Below, piece after piece: positions 8,722 to 17,937 of a DNA stretch of 64,000 nt (positions within the stretch are counted from its first letter, which is position 1; each line of letters begins with the position of its first letter). A program made the position numbers and the translations under genes. The notes below the pieces were generated by a model. It saw nothing but the letters and a program-made list of their open reading frames with translations, searched no databases and had not been told where the DNA came from. This stretch comes from Salipiger marinus (GTDB lineage Bacteria > Pseudomonadota > Alphaproteobacteria > Rhodobacterales > Rhodobacteraceae), in assembly GCF_900100085.1 (NCBI RefSeq), contig NZ_FNEJ01000009.1, forward strand, positions 124,001 to 188,000, written 5' to 3'.

Positions 8722-9434
8722 GCGGGCACCGCCGTGCGCGATAGGAACCAGTCGCGAAGCGGGGTGGTGCCGTGCAGCGCGCTCGCCGTGCCGCTGGCCA
8801 GCACCCGGCCCTGATGCAGCAGCACCAGATGGTCGCCGGGCAGCACCTCGTCGGTCAGATGCGTGGCCCAGAGCACGGTCAGCCCGGTGTCCCGCGCCAG
8901 CGCATGCACATGGTCGGTGATGGCAGAGCGCGCGGCGGCATCCAGCCCCACGGTGGGCTCGTCCAGCAGCAGCACGCGCGGATCATGCAGCAGGGCGCGG
9001 GCGATCTCGGTGCGGCGGCGGTGCCCGCCGTTCAGGTCGCGGGCCTTTTCGCCCGCGCGGGCGCGCATGGCGAGCCGGTCCAGCGCCGCGTCGATGCGGC
9101 GGTCGCGGTCGCGGCCCGAAAGCCCGTGCAGCGCCGCGAAATAGCGCAGGTTCTGCCGCACGCTCAGATCCAGATCCAGCGTCGGCTGCTGGAACACCAC
9201 CCCCATCACCGCCAGCGCCGCACGGGGATTGCGGGCCAGATCGTGCCCGGCCACGCGGATCTGCCCCGAAGGCGCGCTGAAAAGCCCGGTCAGCAGCCCG
9301 TAAAGCGTGGATTTCCCGGCGCCATTCGGCCCCAGCAGCGCCGCGAACCGCCCCTCCGGCACGGCAAAGCTGACCTGCGACAGCGCCGTCTTGGCGCCAT
9401 AGCTGTAGCTGAGGTCGGTGACCGTCAGGCTCAT
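8718..9434 (-). CDS. ABC transporter ATP-binding protein, PQQ-catabolism-associated type
   Basis: A 238-residue ATPase that drives the ABC-2 permease encoded downstream with a 4-base overlap. Walker A is GPNGAGKST (35-43), Walker B is VLLLDEP (about 154-160), and the signature is unusual: LNGGHRRRTEIARALLH (134-150) in place of LSGGQ. This LNGGHRRR form is characteristic of the ATPase subfamily found beside PQQ-dependent alcohol dehydrogenase genes (the PedA-type ABC), which supports the assignment although no PQQ gene is in view. The ATG at 9434 follows GAGGAGA; a further upstream start lacks conservation. It is divergent from coxG across 284 bases. Confidence 0.85.
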   Translation of the reverse strand: MSLTVTDLSYSYGAKTALSQVSFAVPEGRFAALLGPNGAGKSTLYGLLTGLFSAPSGQIRVAGHDLARNPRAALAVMGVVFQQPTLDLDLSVRQNLRYFAALHGLSGRDRDRRIDAALDRLAMRARAGEKARDLNGGHRRRTEIARALLHDPRVLLLDEPTVGLDAAARSAITDHVHALARDTGLTVLWATHLTDEVLPGDHLVLLHQGRVLASGTASALHGTTPLRDWFLSRTAVPA

Positions 9435-9644
9435 GCGTCTCTCCTCGTCCTGACGCCAGCCTAGCCGCATCGCGGCGCGCAGGGCCAGTGCTCCGAAAGG
9501 TGCAGGCCCGGTTTCTGTGCGGCGGGCCCGTGGCGGCGCGGGCTTTGGGGCGGCGATGCGGGGTTGCGGAACGGGCGGATCGCGGCGATCTTCGGCCCAA
9601 GGACTGGCGCGGGCCGCCGTGGCGCCGCGCGCTGCCCCCGTGGC

Positions 9645-9661
9645 TTAGTCCATTGGTCTAA
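9645..9661. promoter_or_regulatory. Candidate operator between the divergent ABC exporter and coxG
   Basis: TTAGTCC ATT GGTCTAA is a 17-base inverted repeat with 7-base arms and one mismatch. It ends 57 bases before the coxG start and is the most AT-rich point of the 284-base divergent intergenic region. It fits the size of a dimeric regulator site, but the cognate protein is not in the window. The remainder of the region (9435-9644) is GC-rich and shows nothing I can name. Confidence 0.45.
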
Positions 9662-9718
9662 TAGGCGTCCGGCCCGCGATGGCTAGGCTGGGCAACATGA
9701 GAGAGAGGATGCGACCCC

Positions 9719-10249
9719 ATGCAGATGAGCGATTCCCGTGTGATCAAGGCGCCCCCCGCGGTGGTCTGGGCGGCGCTGCTGGATCCGGAGGTGCTGAAGC
9801 AATGCGTGCCCGGCTGCACCGAGATGAGCGGCTCGCCCGAGGAGGGCTTCGCCGCCACGGTGGTGCAGAAGGTCGGGCCGGTGAAGGCGACCTTTGCCGG
9901 ACAGGTGACGATTTCCAACCGTGACGAGCCCAACAGCCTGACGCTTTCGGGTGAAGGCAAGGGCGGGGCCGCAGGCTTTGCCAAGGGCGGCGCCGATGTG
10001 CGGCTGGTGGAAGTGCCTGAGGGCACCGAGCTGCAGTATGATGTGGAGGCCAAGGTGGGCGGCAAGCTGGCACAGCTGGGCAGCCGCATCATCGACGGCT
10101 TCGCCAAGAAGATGGCCGACCAGTTCTTCACCAATTTTCAGGACGCGGTGGAAGGCCCCGCCGATCCCGATGCCGCCCCCGAAGCCGAGGGTGCCGCAGG
10201 GGAAGAAGGAAAAAAGAAAGGCTGGTTCAAACGGATGGTCTCCAGCTGA
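9719..10249 (+). CDS. coxG: CoxG-like SRPBCC protein
   Basis: A 176-residue protein of the CoxG (carbon monoxide dehydrogenase subunit G) family, a START-like hydrophobic-pocket fold. It carries the family opening (RVIKAPPAVVWAALLDPEVL), the CVPGCTEM motif and the GQVTISNRDEPNSLTLSGEGKG strand region. CoxG proteins help recruit the CoxSLM enzyme to the membrane. Residues 145-176 form a charged tail ending KKKGWFKRMVSS, which fits membrane attachment. It is the first gene of the cox cluster, 56 bases before coxS. A second ATG at 9725 could also be used. Confidence 0.88.
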   Translation: MQMSDSRVIKAPPAVVWAALLDPEVLKQCVPGCTEMSGSPEEGFAATVVQKVGPVKATFAGQVTISNRDEPNSLTLSGEGKGGAAGFAKGGADVRLVEVPEGTELQYDVEAKVGGKLAQLGSRIIDGFAKKMADQFFTNFQDAVEGPADPDAAPEAEGAAGEEGKKKGWFKRMVSS

Positions 10250-10305
10250 CCGGCATGGCAATGTGACCCCATCCAATCAAGACACGTCAACCCAGGGAGG
10301 GTTTC

Positions 10306-10791
<486 letters not shown>

Positions 10792-10795
10792 TCCG

Positions 10796-10940
10796 CCCCC
10801 GCCGGGAGGAGCGCGGCGCGCCAGCGTGCCGTGAAAGAGGCGGGAGCGATGCGACGGGCGGGGGCTGCCCCCGCCCCCCGACAGGCGGGGTCCGGGGCTG
10901 CGCGCCCGGGGCCCGGAACGGATGTTTCGGCGGGGTGCTG
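10796..10940 (+). repeat. GC-rich inverted repeats between coxS and coxL
   Basis: The 178-base gap between coxS and coxL contains nested GC hairpins, for example GGGGGC TG CCCCCG followed by CCCCG ACAGG CGGGG. There is no T-tract. It may stabilise or separate coxS mRNA from coxL. It resembles the constant hairpin of the dispersed repeat family but lacks the AAATATCCC arm. Confidence 0.5.
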
Positions 10941-10969
10941 CCCCGTCACCCACAGGGAGGGATTTCGAC

Positions 10970-13333
10970 ATGCCGAAAGATCATGGTATTGGCGCAAGCC
11001 AGAAGCGGCGCGAGGACGTGCGCTTTCTGACCGGCACCGGGCAATATACCGACGACATCAATGTCTACGGCCAGACCTACTGCCATTTCCTGCGCTCTGA
11101 CGTGGCGCATGGCCGGATCACCAGCATCGACACTGCCGCCGCCGAGGCGATGCCGGGCGTGGTGCGGATCTTTACCGGCAAGGATTTTGAAGGGGTGGGC
11201 GGGTTGCCCTGCGGCTGGCTCATCACCGACCGCTTCGGCGAGCCGATGAAAGAGCCGGGCCACCCGGTTCTCGCGCAGGGCAAGGTCCGCCATGTGGGCG
11301 ATCCGATCTGCGCCGTGGTGGCCGACAGCCTTGAAGAGGCGCGCAACGCCGCCGAGGCCATCGTGGTCGAGATCGAGGAACTGCCCGCCGTGGTCGACAT
11401 GAAGGCGGCGCTCGCCGAGGGCGCGCCGCTGGTGCATGACGATATGGGCACCAACCTGTGCTACGACTGGGGCTTTGTCGAAGACAACCGCGCCGCCGTG
11501 GACGAGGCGATCCGCAATGCGCATCACGTCACCACGCTGGAACTGGTCAACAACCGTCTGGTCGCCAACCCGATGGAGCCGCGCGTGGCGGTGGCCGAAT
11601 ACAACCGCGCCAATGACGAAAGCACGCTTTATACCACCAGCCAGAACCCGCATGTGATCCGCCTGCTGATGGGCGCCTTCGTGCTGGGCATCCCCGAACA
11701 CAAGCTGCGCGTCGTGGCCCCGGATGTGGGCGGCGGTTTCGGCACCAAGATCTTCCACTATGCCGAAGAGGCGTTTGTCACCTTCGCCGCGCGCAAGATC
11801 AACCGCCCCGTGAAATGGACCTCCACCCGGTCCGAGGCGTTCATGTCGGACGCGCATGGCCGTGACCATGTGACCAAGATCGAACTGGCGCTGGACAAGG
11901 ACAACAACTTCGTCGCCGTGCGCACCGACACGCTGGCCAATATGGGCGCCTATCTGTCGACCTTCAGCAGCTCCATCCCGACTTGGCTGCATGGCACGCT
12001 GATGGCGGGCAATTACCGCACGCCGCATATCTATGTGAACGTGCGCGCGGTCTTCACCAACACCGTGCCGGTCGACGCCTATCGCGGCGCGGGCCGCCCC
12101 GAGGCGACCTTCCAGCTGGAGCGGGTGATCGACAAGGCGGCGCGGGAACTGGGCGTGGATCCCATCGCGCTGCGGCGGCAGAATTTCATCACCGAATTCC
12201 CCTATGCCACGCCGGTGGCGGTGGAATATGACACCGGCGACTATGTCGCCACCATGGACAAGCTTGAAGAGATGATCGACCGCGCGGGCTTTGCCGCCCG
12301 CCGCAAGGAGAGCGAGGCCAAGGGCAAGCTGCGCGGGCTTGGCATCAACTGCTATATCGAGGCCTGCGGCATCGCGCCGTCGAACCTTGTGGGCCAGCTT
12401 GGCGCGCGGGCGGGGCTTTACGATGCGGCCACGGTGCGGGTGAACGCCACGGGCTCGATTTCGGTCATGGTCGGCGCGCATAGCCACGGGCAGGGGCATG
12501 AAACCTCCTTCCCGCAGGTGGTGGCCGAAATGCTGGGCATCGACGAGTCGATGATCGACATCGTGCATGGCGATTCCAGCAAGATCCCCTTCGGCATGGG
12601 CACTTACGGCTCGCGCAGCCTTGCGGTCTGCGGCTCGGCCATGGTGCGCGCCACCGAAAAGATCATCAACAAGGCGAAAAAGATCGCAGGCCATCTGCTG
12701 GAGGCCGCCGATACGGATATCGAACTGAAGGACGGGCGGTTCACCGTGGCAGGCACCGATAAGTCGGTGGCATGGGGCGACGTGACGCTTGCCGCCTATG
12801 TGCCCCACAACTACCCGCTGGAAGAGATCGAGCCGGGGCTGGAAGAGACCGCCTTCTACGATCCGTCGAACTTCACCTATCCTTCGGGCGCCTATGCCTG
12901 CGAGGTGGAGCTTGATCCCGAAACCGGGCGGGTCACGGTGGAACGCTTCGCCGCCGCCGATGATTTCGGCAATGTGGTCAATCCGATGATCGTCGAAGGT
13001 CAGGTGCATGGCGGCATCGCGCAGGGGATCGGGCAGGCGCTGCTCGAATCCTGTGTCTATGACAGCGACGGGCAGCTTCTGTCCGCCTCCTACATGGATT
13101 ACGCCATGCCGCGCGCCACGGATGTGCCGTTCTATGCCGTGGACCATTCCTGCGCCACGCCCTGCACCCATAACCCGCTGGGGGTGAAGGGCTGCGGCGA
13201 GGCCGGGGCCATCGGCTCGCCGCCTGCCGTGGTCAATGCGGTGATCGACGCGCTGGCCTCGGGCGGGCACAAGGTGGATCACATCGACATGCCGGTCAGC
13301 CCGCACCGGGTCTGGTCCGCGATGCAGGGCTGA
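10970..13333 (+). CDS. coxL: Form II CO dehydrogenase-like large subunit (molybdenum hydroxylase)
   Basis: A 787-residue molybdopterin-binding catalytic subunit. The active-site loop reads AYRGAGR (370-376), the form II signature; true form I CO dehydrogenases have AYRCSFR with a catalytic Cys, which is missing here. The conserved base Glu is seen in [11 protein letters not shown] near the C-terminus, and the MCD cofactor region includes [21 protein letters not shown]. The ATG at 10970 follows CAGGGAGG; the in-frame ATG at 10922 lies in the hairpin region and adds unconserved residues. The enzyme is cytoplasmic with CoxS and CoxM. The substrate is unresolved: CO oxidation by form II enzymes is disputed, and a purine, aldehyde or other hydroxylation is possible. 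Confidence 0.9.
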   Translation: MPKDHGIGASQKRREDVRFLTGTGQYTDDINVYGQTYCHFLRSDVAHGRITSIDTAAAEAMPGVVRIFTGKDFEGVGGLPCGWLITDRFGEPMKEPGHPVLAQGKVRHVGDPICAVVADSLEEARNAAEAIVVEIEELPAVVDMKAALAEGAPLVHDDMGTNLCYDWGFVEDNRAAVDEAIRNAHHVTTLELVNNRLVANPMEPRVAVAEYNRANDESTLYTTSQNPHVIRLLMGAFVLGIPEHKLRVVAPDVGGGFGTKIFHYAEEAFVTFAARKINRPVKWTSTRSEAFMSDAHGRDHVTKIELALDKDNNFVAVRTDTLANMGAYLSTFSSSIPTWLHGTLMAGNYRTPHIYVNVRAVFTNTVPVDAYRGAGRPEATFQLERVIDKAARELGVDPIALRRQNFITEFPYATPVAVEYDTGDYVATMDKLEEMIDRAGFAARRKESEAKGKLRGLGINCYIEACGIAPSNLVGQLGARAGLYDAATVRVNATGSISVMVGAHSHGQGHETSFPQVVAEMLGIDESMIDIVHGDSSKIPFGMGTYGSRSLAVCGSAMVRATEKIINKAKKIAGHLLEAADTDIELKDGRFTVAGTDKSVAWGDVTLAAYVPHNYPLEEIEPGLEETAFYDPSNFTYPSGAYACEVELDPETGRVTVERFAAADDFGNVVNPMIVEGQVHGGIAQGIGQALLESCVYDSDGQLLSASYMDYAMPRATDVPFYAVDHSCATPCTHNPLGVKGCGEAGAIGSPPAVVNAVIDALASGGHKVDHIDMPVSPHRVWSAMQG

Positions 13334-13339
13334 ACGCCT

Positions 13340-13381
13340 GCCCGGCAGCCGCGATAAGCGGTTGTCGGGCGCCGCTTTTTG
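13340..13381 (+). terminator. Terminator-like hairpin between coxL and coxM
   Basis: GCCCGGCAGCCGC (13340-13352) pairs with GCGGTTGTCGGGC (13358-13370), with two G-U pairs and a 5-base loop, and TTTTT follows at 13376-13380. It lies inside the cox operon and could be a partial terminator that lowers coxM expression. Confidence 0.55.
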
Positions 13382-13440
13382 GGAAAAGATGACGGGGAGA
13401 CAGGGTGCCGCGCGCACCCGCCCCTGCAGGGAGAAACAGG

Positions 13441-14229
13441 ATGTACAGCTTCGAAATCGTAAGACCCACCAGTCTGGCCGATGCCGTGGCAGCGCTGGGT
13501 CAGGACGAGGCGCAGGCGCTGGCAGGCGGCCAGACGCTGATCCCGTCGCTGAAGCAGCGGCTGGCGCAGCCCTCGGTTCTGGTCAGCCTGACCGCCATCG
13601 CCGAAATGCAGGGCGTGTCCGCCGAAGGCGGCGTGCTGACGCTGGGCGGCGGCACCACCCATGGCACCGTCGCCCGCGAGGCGGCCGCGCATTATCCGGC
13701 GCTGGCCGCGCTGGCCTCCAATATCGGCGATCCGGCGGTGCGCAACCGGGGCACCGTGGGCGGCAGCCTTGCCAATAACGACCCCGCCGCCTGCTATCCG
13801 GCGGCAGCGCTGGCCTCTGGCGCGACCATCGTCACCAACAGCCGCGAAATCGCCATGGAAGACTATTTCCAGGGCATGTTCACCACCGCGCTGGAAGAGG
13901 GCGAGATCATCACCGCCGTCCGCTTTCCGATCCCGGAAAAGGCCGCCTATATCAAGTTCGAACAGCCCGCCTCGCGCTTTGCGCTGGTCGGCGTGTTCGT
14001 GGCGAAATTTGCCGACGGGGTGCGGGTTGCCGTCACCGGCGCTTCGGAAGAGGGCGTGTTCCGCTGGACCGAAGCCGAAGAGGCGCTGTCGGGCAATTTC
14101 TCTGCCACCGCACTGGACGGGCTGACGGTAAGCGCCGATGGCCTGATGTCCGACATTCACGGATCCTCCGCCTATCGCGCGCATCTGATCGGCGTGCTGA
14201 CCAAGCGCGCGGTCGCCGCTGCCGCCTGA
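13441..14229 (+). CDS. coxM: CO dehydrogenase-like medium subunit (FAD)
   Basis: A 262-residue FAD subunit of the molybdenum hydroxylase. FAD motifs are AGGQTLIP (28-35) and GDPAVRNRGTVGGSLANND (about 98-116). It takes electrons from the CoxS clusters and passes them to the respiratory chain. The start at 13441 follows GGGAGAAACAGG and gives the conserved MYSFEIVRPTSLADAV opening. It is separated from coxL by a terminator-like hairpin. No accessory genes coxDEF are found next to it, so maturation factors must be elsewhere. Confidence 0.92.
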   Translation: MYSFEIVRPTSLADAVAALGQDEAQALAGGQTLIPSLKQRLAQPSVLVSLTAIAEMQGVSAEGGVLTLGGGTTHGTVAREAAAHYPALAALASNIGDPAVRNRGTVGGSLANNDPAACYPAAALASGATIVTNSREIAMEDYFQGMFTTALEEGEIITAVRFPIPEKAAYIKFEQPASRFALVGVFVAKFADGVRVAVTGASEEGVFRWTEAEEALSGNFSATALDGLTVSADGLMSDIHGSSAYRAHLIGVLTKRAVAAAA

Positions 14230-14262
14230 GCTTTCGCGCCCTCCGGTCAGGCCGGGGGGCGC

Positions 14263-15003
14263 CTATCCGACAAGTGCCAGCAGGGCCAGCAGCCCGGCCA
14301 GATCGGCCACCTGCTGCTGCGCGCCCAGCACGTCGCCGGTCTGACCGCCGATCTGACGCAGCGCCAGCCCAGCAAACGCGGCACTGGCCGCCAGCATCGC
14401 GGCCCCGGTGACAAGGGCCGCCACTGGCCCCAGCAGCAGCAGCGCCGCCAGTCCCAGCAGCCCCGCCACCAGCACGCCGCCGCGCGTGGGCCCCATCGCG
14501 GCGCGGCCCAGCCCATCGGCGCGCGCGGGCGGCAGCAGCCGCAGCCACAGCGGCAGCAGCGCCCGGCTTGCAGCCCCCATCGCGACAAGCGCCGTCATCG
14601 CCTGTGCGGGCGGCAGATGCGCCAGCGCCGTGGCGCGCAGCGCCAGCACCAGCCCCAGAGCCAGCACGCCATAGCTGCCGATGCGGCTGTCGCGCAGGAT
14701 TTCCAGCTTGCGGGCGCGGGTGGTGCCGCCGCCAAAGCCATCGGCACAGTCGGCAAGCCCGTCCTCGTGCAGCCCGCCGGTCGCCAGCACCGCCGCCGCC
14801 ATGGCGAGCAGCGCGCAGGCCACGGGCGGCAGCCCCAGCGACGCCGCGCCATAGACCAGCGCCGCGATCCCGCCCACCAGCGCCCCCACCAGCGGCCATG
14901 CCCAGACCGAGCGGGCCATGGGCGGGGCTGTCTCCAGCCGTCCGGCGGGCAGGCGGGTCAGCAGCATCAGCGCCAGCTGCGCCTGCGCCAAGACCTGCCT
15001 CAT
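14263..15003 (-). CDS. cobS: Adenosylcobinamide-GDP ribazoletransferase
   Basis: CobS (CobV) joins adenosylcobinamide-GDP with alpha-ribazole at the membrane, the near-final step of B12 synthesis. The protein is 246 residues and rich in Ala/Leu/Gly membrane segments. The active-site motif GGLHEDGLADCADGFGGG followed by RDSRIGSYG is clear. The start MRQVLAQAQ at 15003 overlaps the cobT stop by 4 bases (ATGA); longer readings run through cobT in another frame and are not credible. It is third in the cobU-cobT-cobS operon. Confidence 0.95.
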   Translation of the reverse strand: MRQVLAQAQLALMLLTRLPAGRLETAPPMARSVWAWPLVGALVGGIAALVYGAASLGLPPVACALLAMAAAVLATGGLHEDGLADCADGFGGGTTRARKLEILRDSRIGSYGVLALGLVLALRATALAHLPPAQAMTALVAMGAASRALLPLWLRLLPPARADGLGRAAMGPTRGGVLVAGLLGLAALLLLGPVAALVTGAAMLAASAAFAGLALRQIGGQTGDVLGAQQQVADLAGLLALLALVG

Positions 15004-16022
15004 CCGCCGGTCACACCCGCTTCGGCAAAGGTGGCCATGCCGTTGTGACAGGCAAGGGCCGCGCGCAGCAGACCCAGCGCCAGCGCCGCCCCGGTGCCCT
15101 CGCCAAGCCGCAGGTCCAGCGCCAGCACCGGATCCTTGGCCATGGCGTCCAGCAGCCGCCCATGGCCCGGCTCCGCGCCGCGATGCGAGGCGATGCAATG
15201 GTCCAGCAGCGCGGGGTCGATCACATGCAGCGGCGCGGCGGCGGCGGTGCAGATGAAGCCGTCCAGCAGCACCGGGATGCGGTAGGCGCGCGCGGCAAGG
15301 ATCGCGCCGCAGATCGCCGCCTGTTCGCGCCCGCCCAGCGTGGTCAGGATCGCGGCGCCATCGCCAGACACGCCCGCGTGCCGCTCCAGCCCGCGGGCGA
15401 TGACCTGCGCCTTGTGCGCGACGCCTGCCGCGTCTGACCCGGTGCCCGGCCCGGTCCAGTCTGCGGGGGCGCCGCCGAAACAGGCCGCCGCCAGCGCTGC
15501 GGCCACGGTGGAATTGCCGATGCCCATTTCCCCCAGCAGCAGCACATCCGCCGCCCCGTCCACTGCCGCTGCGCCACGGTTCAGCGCGTCCAGACAGTCG
15601 GCCTCGGTCATCGCGGGGCTTTGGGTGAAATCCTGCGTCGCGTGGTCCAGATCCAGCGCGATCACGGTCAGATCGGCGCCGGTGACCGCGCAGATCTGGT
15701 TGATGGCGGCGCCGCCCGCGTGGAAATTGGCGACCATCTGCGCCGTCACCTCCTGCGGGAACGGGTTGACGCCCTGCGCGCAGATGCCGTGATTTCCGGC
15801 AAAGACCAGCGCCTGCGCCTTGCGGATCTGCGGGCGCGAGGTGCCGCGCCAGCCCGCCATGTCGATGGCCAGTGTCTCCAGCCGTCCCAGCGATCCGGGC
15901 GGTTTGGTCAGGCTTGCCTGCCGGTCGCGGGCGGCACGCGCGGCCTCCTCGTCATAGCGGGGCAGGCGGGCGGGCAGGGCGGCCAGATCAGCCAGCGCCG
16001 CAAGGGGAAAATGCTCAGTCAT
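15000..16022 (-). CDS. cobT: Nicotinate-nucleotide:dimethylbenzimidazole phosphoribosyltransferase
   Basis: CobT activates the lower ligand base by transferring phosphoribose from nicotinate mononucleotide to 5,6-dimethylbenzimidazole, giving alpha-ribazole phosphate. The protein is 340 residues, typical of the family. Motifs are KPPGSLGRLE (about 40-49), FAGNHGICAQGV, LLLGEMGIGNSTVAAAL and, near the C-terminus, LRLGEGTGAAL, which holds the catalytic Glu. It overlaps cobU by 8 bases upstream and cobS by 4 downstream, a tightly coupled operon. Confidence 0.97.
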   Translation of the reverse strand: MTEHFPLAALADLAALPARLPRYDEEAARAARDRQASLTKPPGSLGRLETLAIDMAGWRGTSRPQIRKAQALVFAGNHGICAQGVNPFPQEVTAQMVANFHAGGAAINQICAVTGADLTVIALDLDHATQDFTQSPAMTEADCLDALNRGAAAVDGAADVLLLGEMGIGNSTVAAALAAACFGGAPADWTGPGTGSDAAGVAHKAQVIARGLERHAGVSGDGAAILTTLGGREQAAICGAILAARAYRIPVLLDGFICTAAAAPLHVIDPALLDHCIASHRGAEPGHGRLLDAMAKDPVLALDLRLGEGTGAALALGLLRAALACHNGMATFAEAGVTGG

Positions 16023-16530
16023 GGGGTTTCACCTTCAGGGGCAGGCCGCAGACCGCCATGTGAACCTCGTCCACCACGGCGGCGACCCGCTGGTTGAGCC
16101 GCCCCGCCTCGTCGCGAAAGGCGCGGGCCAGCGCGTTTTCGGGCACGATGCCCGCGCCCACCTCGTTGGTGACGATGACCACGGGATCGCGCTGGCGGGC
16201 AAGTTCGGCCAGAAAGGCCTGCGTGGCGGCGGGGATGTCGTGATCGCCCAGCATCAGGTTGCTGAGCCACAGGGTCAGGCAGTCCACCAGCCGGGGGCCG
16301 CTGCCGTCCGTGTCGCGCAGCGCGCGGGCAAGGTCGGTCTGTTCCTCGACCAGTGCCCAGTCGGGGCCGCGCCCGTCCTGATGCTGGCGGATACGGTCGG
16401 CCATTTCGGCGTCAAAGATACCGGCGGTGGCGATATAGGTGGCGGGACGGCCAAACGCCAGCGTCTGCGCCTCGGCCAGACGGCTCTTGCCGGACCGGGC
16501 GCCGCCGGTGATGAGGATGGTCTTGCCCAT
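16015..16530 (-). CDS. cobU: Bifunctional adenosylcobinamide kinase/guanylyltransferase
   Basis: CobU (CobP) phosphorylates adenosylcobinamide and adds GMP from GTP, preparing the corrinoid for CobS. It has 171 residues. The P-loop is GGARSGKS (9-16), preceded by the opening MGKTILITGG; also visible are TYIATAGIFDAEMADRI and VTNEVGAGIVPENALAR RFRD-type motifs (here AFRDEAGRLNQ). The ATG at 16530 gives this canonical N-terminus; a longer in-frame start does not. It is the first gene of cobU-cobT-cobS and diverges from the phosphatase gene 46 bases away. No cobalamin riboswitch fits in that gap. Confidence 0.96.
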   Translation of the reverse strand: MGKTILITGGARSGKSRLAEAQTLAFGRPATYIATAGIFDAEMADRIRQHQDGRGPDWALVEEQTDLARALRDTDGSGPRLVDCLTLWLSNLMLGDHDIPAATQAFLAELARQRDPVVIVTNEVGAGIVPENALARAFRDEAGRLNQRVAAVVDEVHMAVCGLPLKVKPHD

Positions 16531-16576
16531 GGGCTCAGGACAAAGCAGAACCGGCAGGTGATTGCAAAGGGGAGTG

Positions 16577-17149
16577 ATGCCGCACATGCCTCAGGGGCTG
16601 AACCTGACCCTGATCCGCCACGCGCCGGTGCAGGGGGATAGCCGAATCTATGGCCGCCGCGATCTGGCGGCGGATCTGGCCGGATCGGCGCAGGCGTTGG
16701 CGCGGCTGCGCGACCGTCTGCCCGATCCGGGGCGGCTGCTGACCAGCCCGGCGCGGCGCTGCCGCGAGACCGCCGTGGCGCTGTGGCCGGATCTGCAGGC
16801 CGACCCGCTGGCCGAGGCGGTGGAGCAGGATTTTGGCACGTGGGAGGGGCTGGCCTATGCCGACATGCCCGATCTTGGCGTGCTGGACCGCGCCCAGCTT
16901 GCCGCGCATCAGCCGCCCGAGGGCGAAAGCTTTGCCATGCTCTGCGCCCGGGTGGCGGCGGGGCTGGCGCCGCTGACCGGGCCGGTGACGCTGGTGGCCC
17001 ATGCGGGCACGGTGCGCGCCGCACTGGCGCTGGCCTTGGGGTCGGTGCCTGCGGGGCTGGCGTTCGAGGTGGTGCCGCTGTCGGTGACGCGGATCAGCTT
17101 TCTGGCGGGGGGCGAGGGCGTGGTGCAGGAGGTCAACACATGCGCCTGA
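16577..17149 (+). CDS. Histidine phosphatase, probable alpha-ribazole phosphatase (CobC-like)
   Basis: A phosphoglycerate mutase-like phosphatase of about 190 residues. The catalytic RHA motif is TLIRHAPVQG (R14, H15), the supporting Arg is in SPARRCRETA, and the second His is in VAHAGTVRAAL. The conserved Glu region reads EQDFGTWEGLAYAD. Flanked by cobU and cobalamin-arm genes, it most likely removes phosphate from alpha-ribazole phosphate or adenosylcobalamin phosphate. AAGGGGAG is close to the ATG at 16577, and the ATG at 16586 is a reasonable alternative. It overlaps the next gene by 10 bases. Confidence 0.82.
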   Translation: MPHMPQGLNLTLIRHAPVQGDSRIYGRRDLAADLAGSAQALARLRDRLPDPGRLLTSPARRCRETAVALWPDLQADPLAEAVEQDFGTWEGLAYADMPDLGVLDRAQLAAHQPPEGESFAMLCARVAAGLAPLTGPVTLVAHAGTVRAALALALGSVPAGLAFEVVPLSVTRISFLAGGEGVVQEVNTCA

Positions 17150-17937
17150 GCCGGACCCGCGTGGCGGGGCATTTTGGCGAATGGCTGCAGGGGCTTGCTG
17201 CCCCCGGTGGCCCCGTGGCGCTGGTGACGCTGCCCTGTCCCGCGCTGTGCCTGACCGCCACGGCCCGGCCTGCGCGCGGGCTCTTGCTGCATGATCCCGC
17301 CCGCATCCTGCCGCCGGGGCGGGCGCGGGCCTTTCTGCGCGCGCTGGGGCTGAGGGCGCAGGCGCGGATCCGGCTGCGGCCGCAGATGCCGCCCGGCGGC
17401 GGGGCTGGGGCCTCCACCGCCGCCCTTGTGGCTTTGGCGCGGCTCTGCGCGCCCGATGCGGGGCCGGATCAGGTGGCCCGCGCCTGTCTGGCGGTGGAGG
17501 GCGCGTCGGATCCGCTGATGTTCCGCGATCCTGCGCGGCTGATCTGGGCCTCGCGCCGGGGCGAGGTGCTGGGCCATCTGCCAGAGCCGCCCCGGGCCGA
17601 GATCCTTGGCGGCTTTTACGGCCGGCCCACGCGCACCGATCCGGCGGACCGGCGGTTTCCGGTCATCGGCGATCTGCTGCAGGACTGGACGCGCGGCGGG
17701 GATCTGGCGCATCACGCGGCGCTTGCCGCCGAGTCGGCGCGGCGCACGCTGGCGCTGCGCGGCCCGGCGGGGGACCCGACCGAGGCGCTGGCCCGCGCGC
17801 TTGGCGCGCTTGGCCATGTCATCGCCCATACCGGGGCGGCGCGCGGGCTGGTCTTTGCCCCCGGCACCGTCCCGCCCGAGGCGGCGGCGCATCTGCGCGC
17901 GGCGGGCTTCACCGGCCTGCACAGGTTCCTGACATGA
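17140..17937 (+). CDS. GHMP kinase, probable L-threonine kinase for cobalamin arm synthesis
   Basis: A 265-residue GHMP-fold kinase. The N-terminus VAGHFGEWLQG resembles the PduX-type opening, and the ATP-binding loop is MPPGGGAGASTAA (about 85-97). Its place between the ribazole phosphatase and cbiB, followed by a threonine-phosphate decarboxylase, indicates that it makes L-threonine phosphate, the precursor of the aminopropanol arm. Rhodobacterales are known to use a distinct threonine kinase (BluE) for this; I have not confirmed that this is BluE rather than PduX. Strong AGGAGG 7 bases before the ATG. It overlaps both neighbours (10 and 4 bases). Confidence 0.8.
   Translation: MRLSRTRVAGHFGEWLQGLAAPGGPVALVTLPCPALCLTATARPARGLLLHDPARILPPGRARAFLRALGLRAQARIRLRPQMPPGGGAGASTAALVALARLCAPDAGPDQVARACLAVEGASDPLMFRDPARLIWASRRGEVLGHLPEPPRAEILGGFYGRPTRTDPADRRFPVIGDLLQDWTRGGDLAHHAALAAESARRTLALRGPAGDPTEALARALGALGHVIAHTGAARGLVFAPGTVPPEAAAHLRAAGFTGLHRFLT

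Noticed and set aside
10970-13333. Naming the enzyme a true CO dehydrogenase
   Set aside because: The form I catalytic loop AYRCSFR is absent; the loop is AYRGAGR.
16531-16576. Cobalamin riboswitch between divergent cob genes
   Set aside because: Only 46 bases are available and no B12-box-like conserved core is seen; a riboswitch needs about 200 bases.
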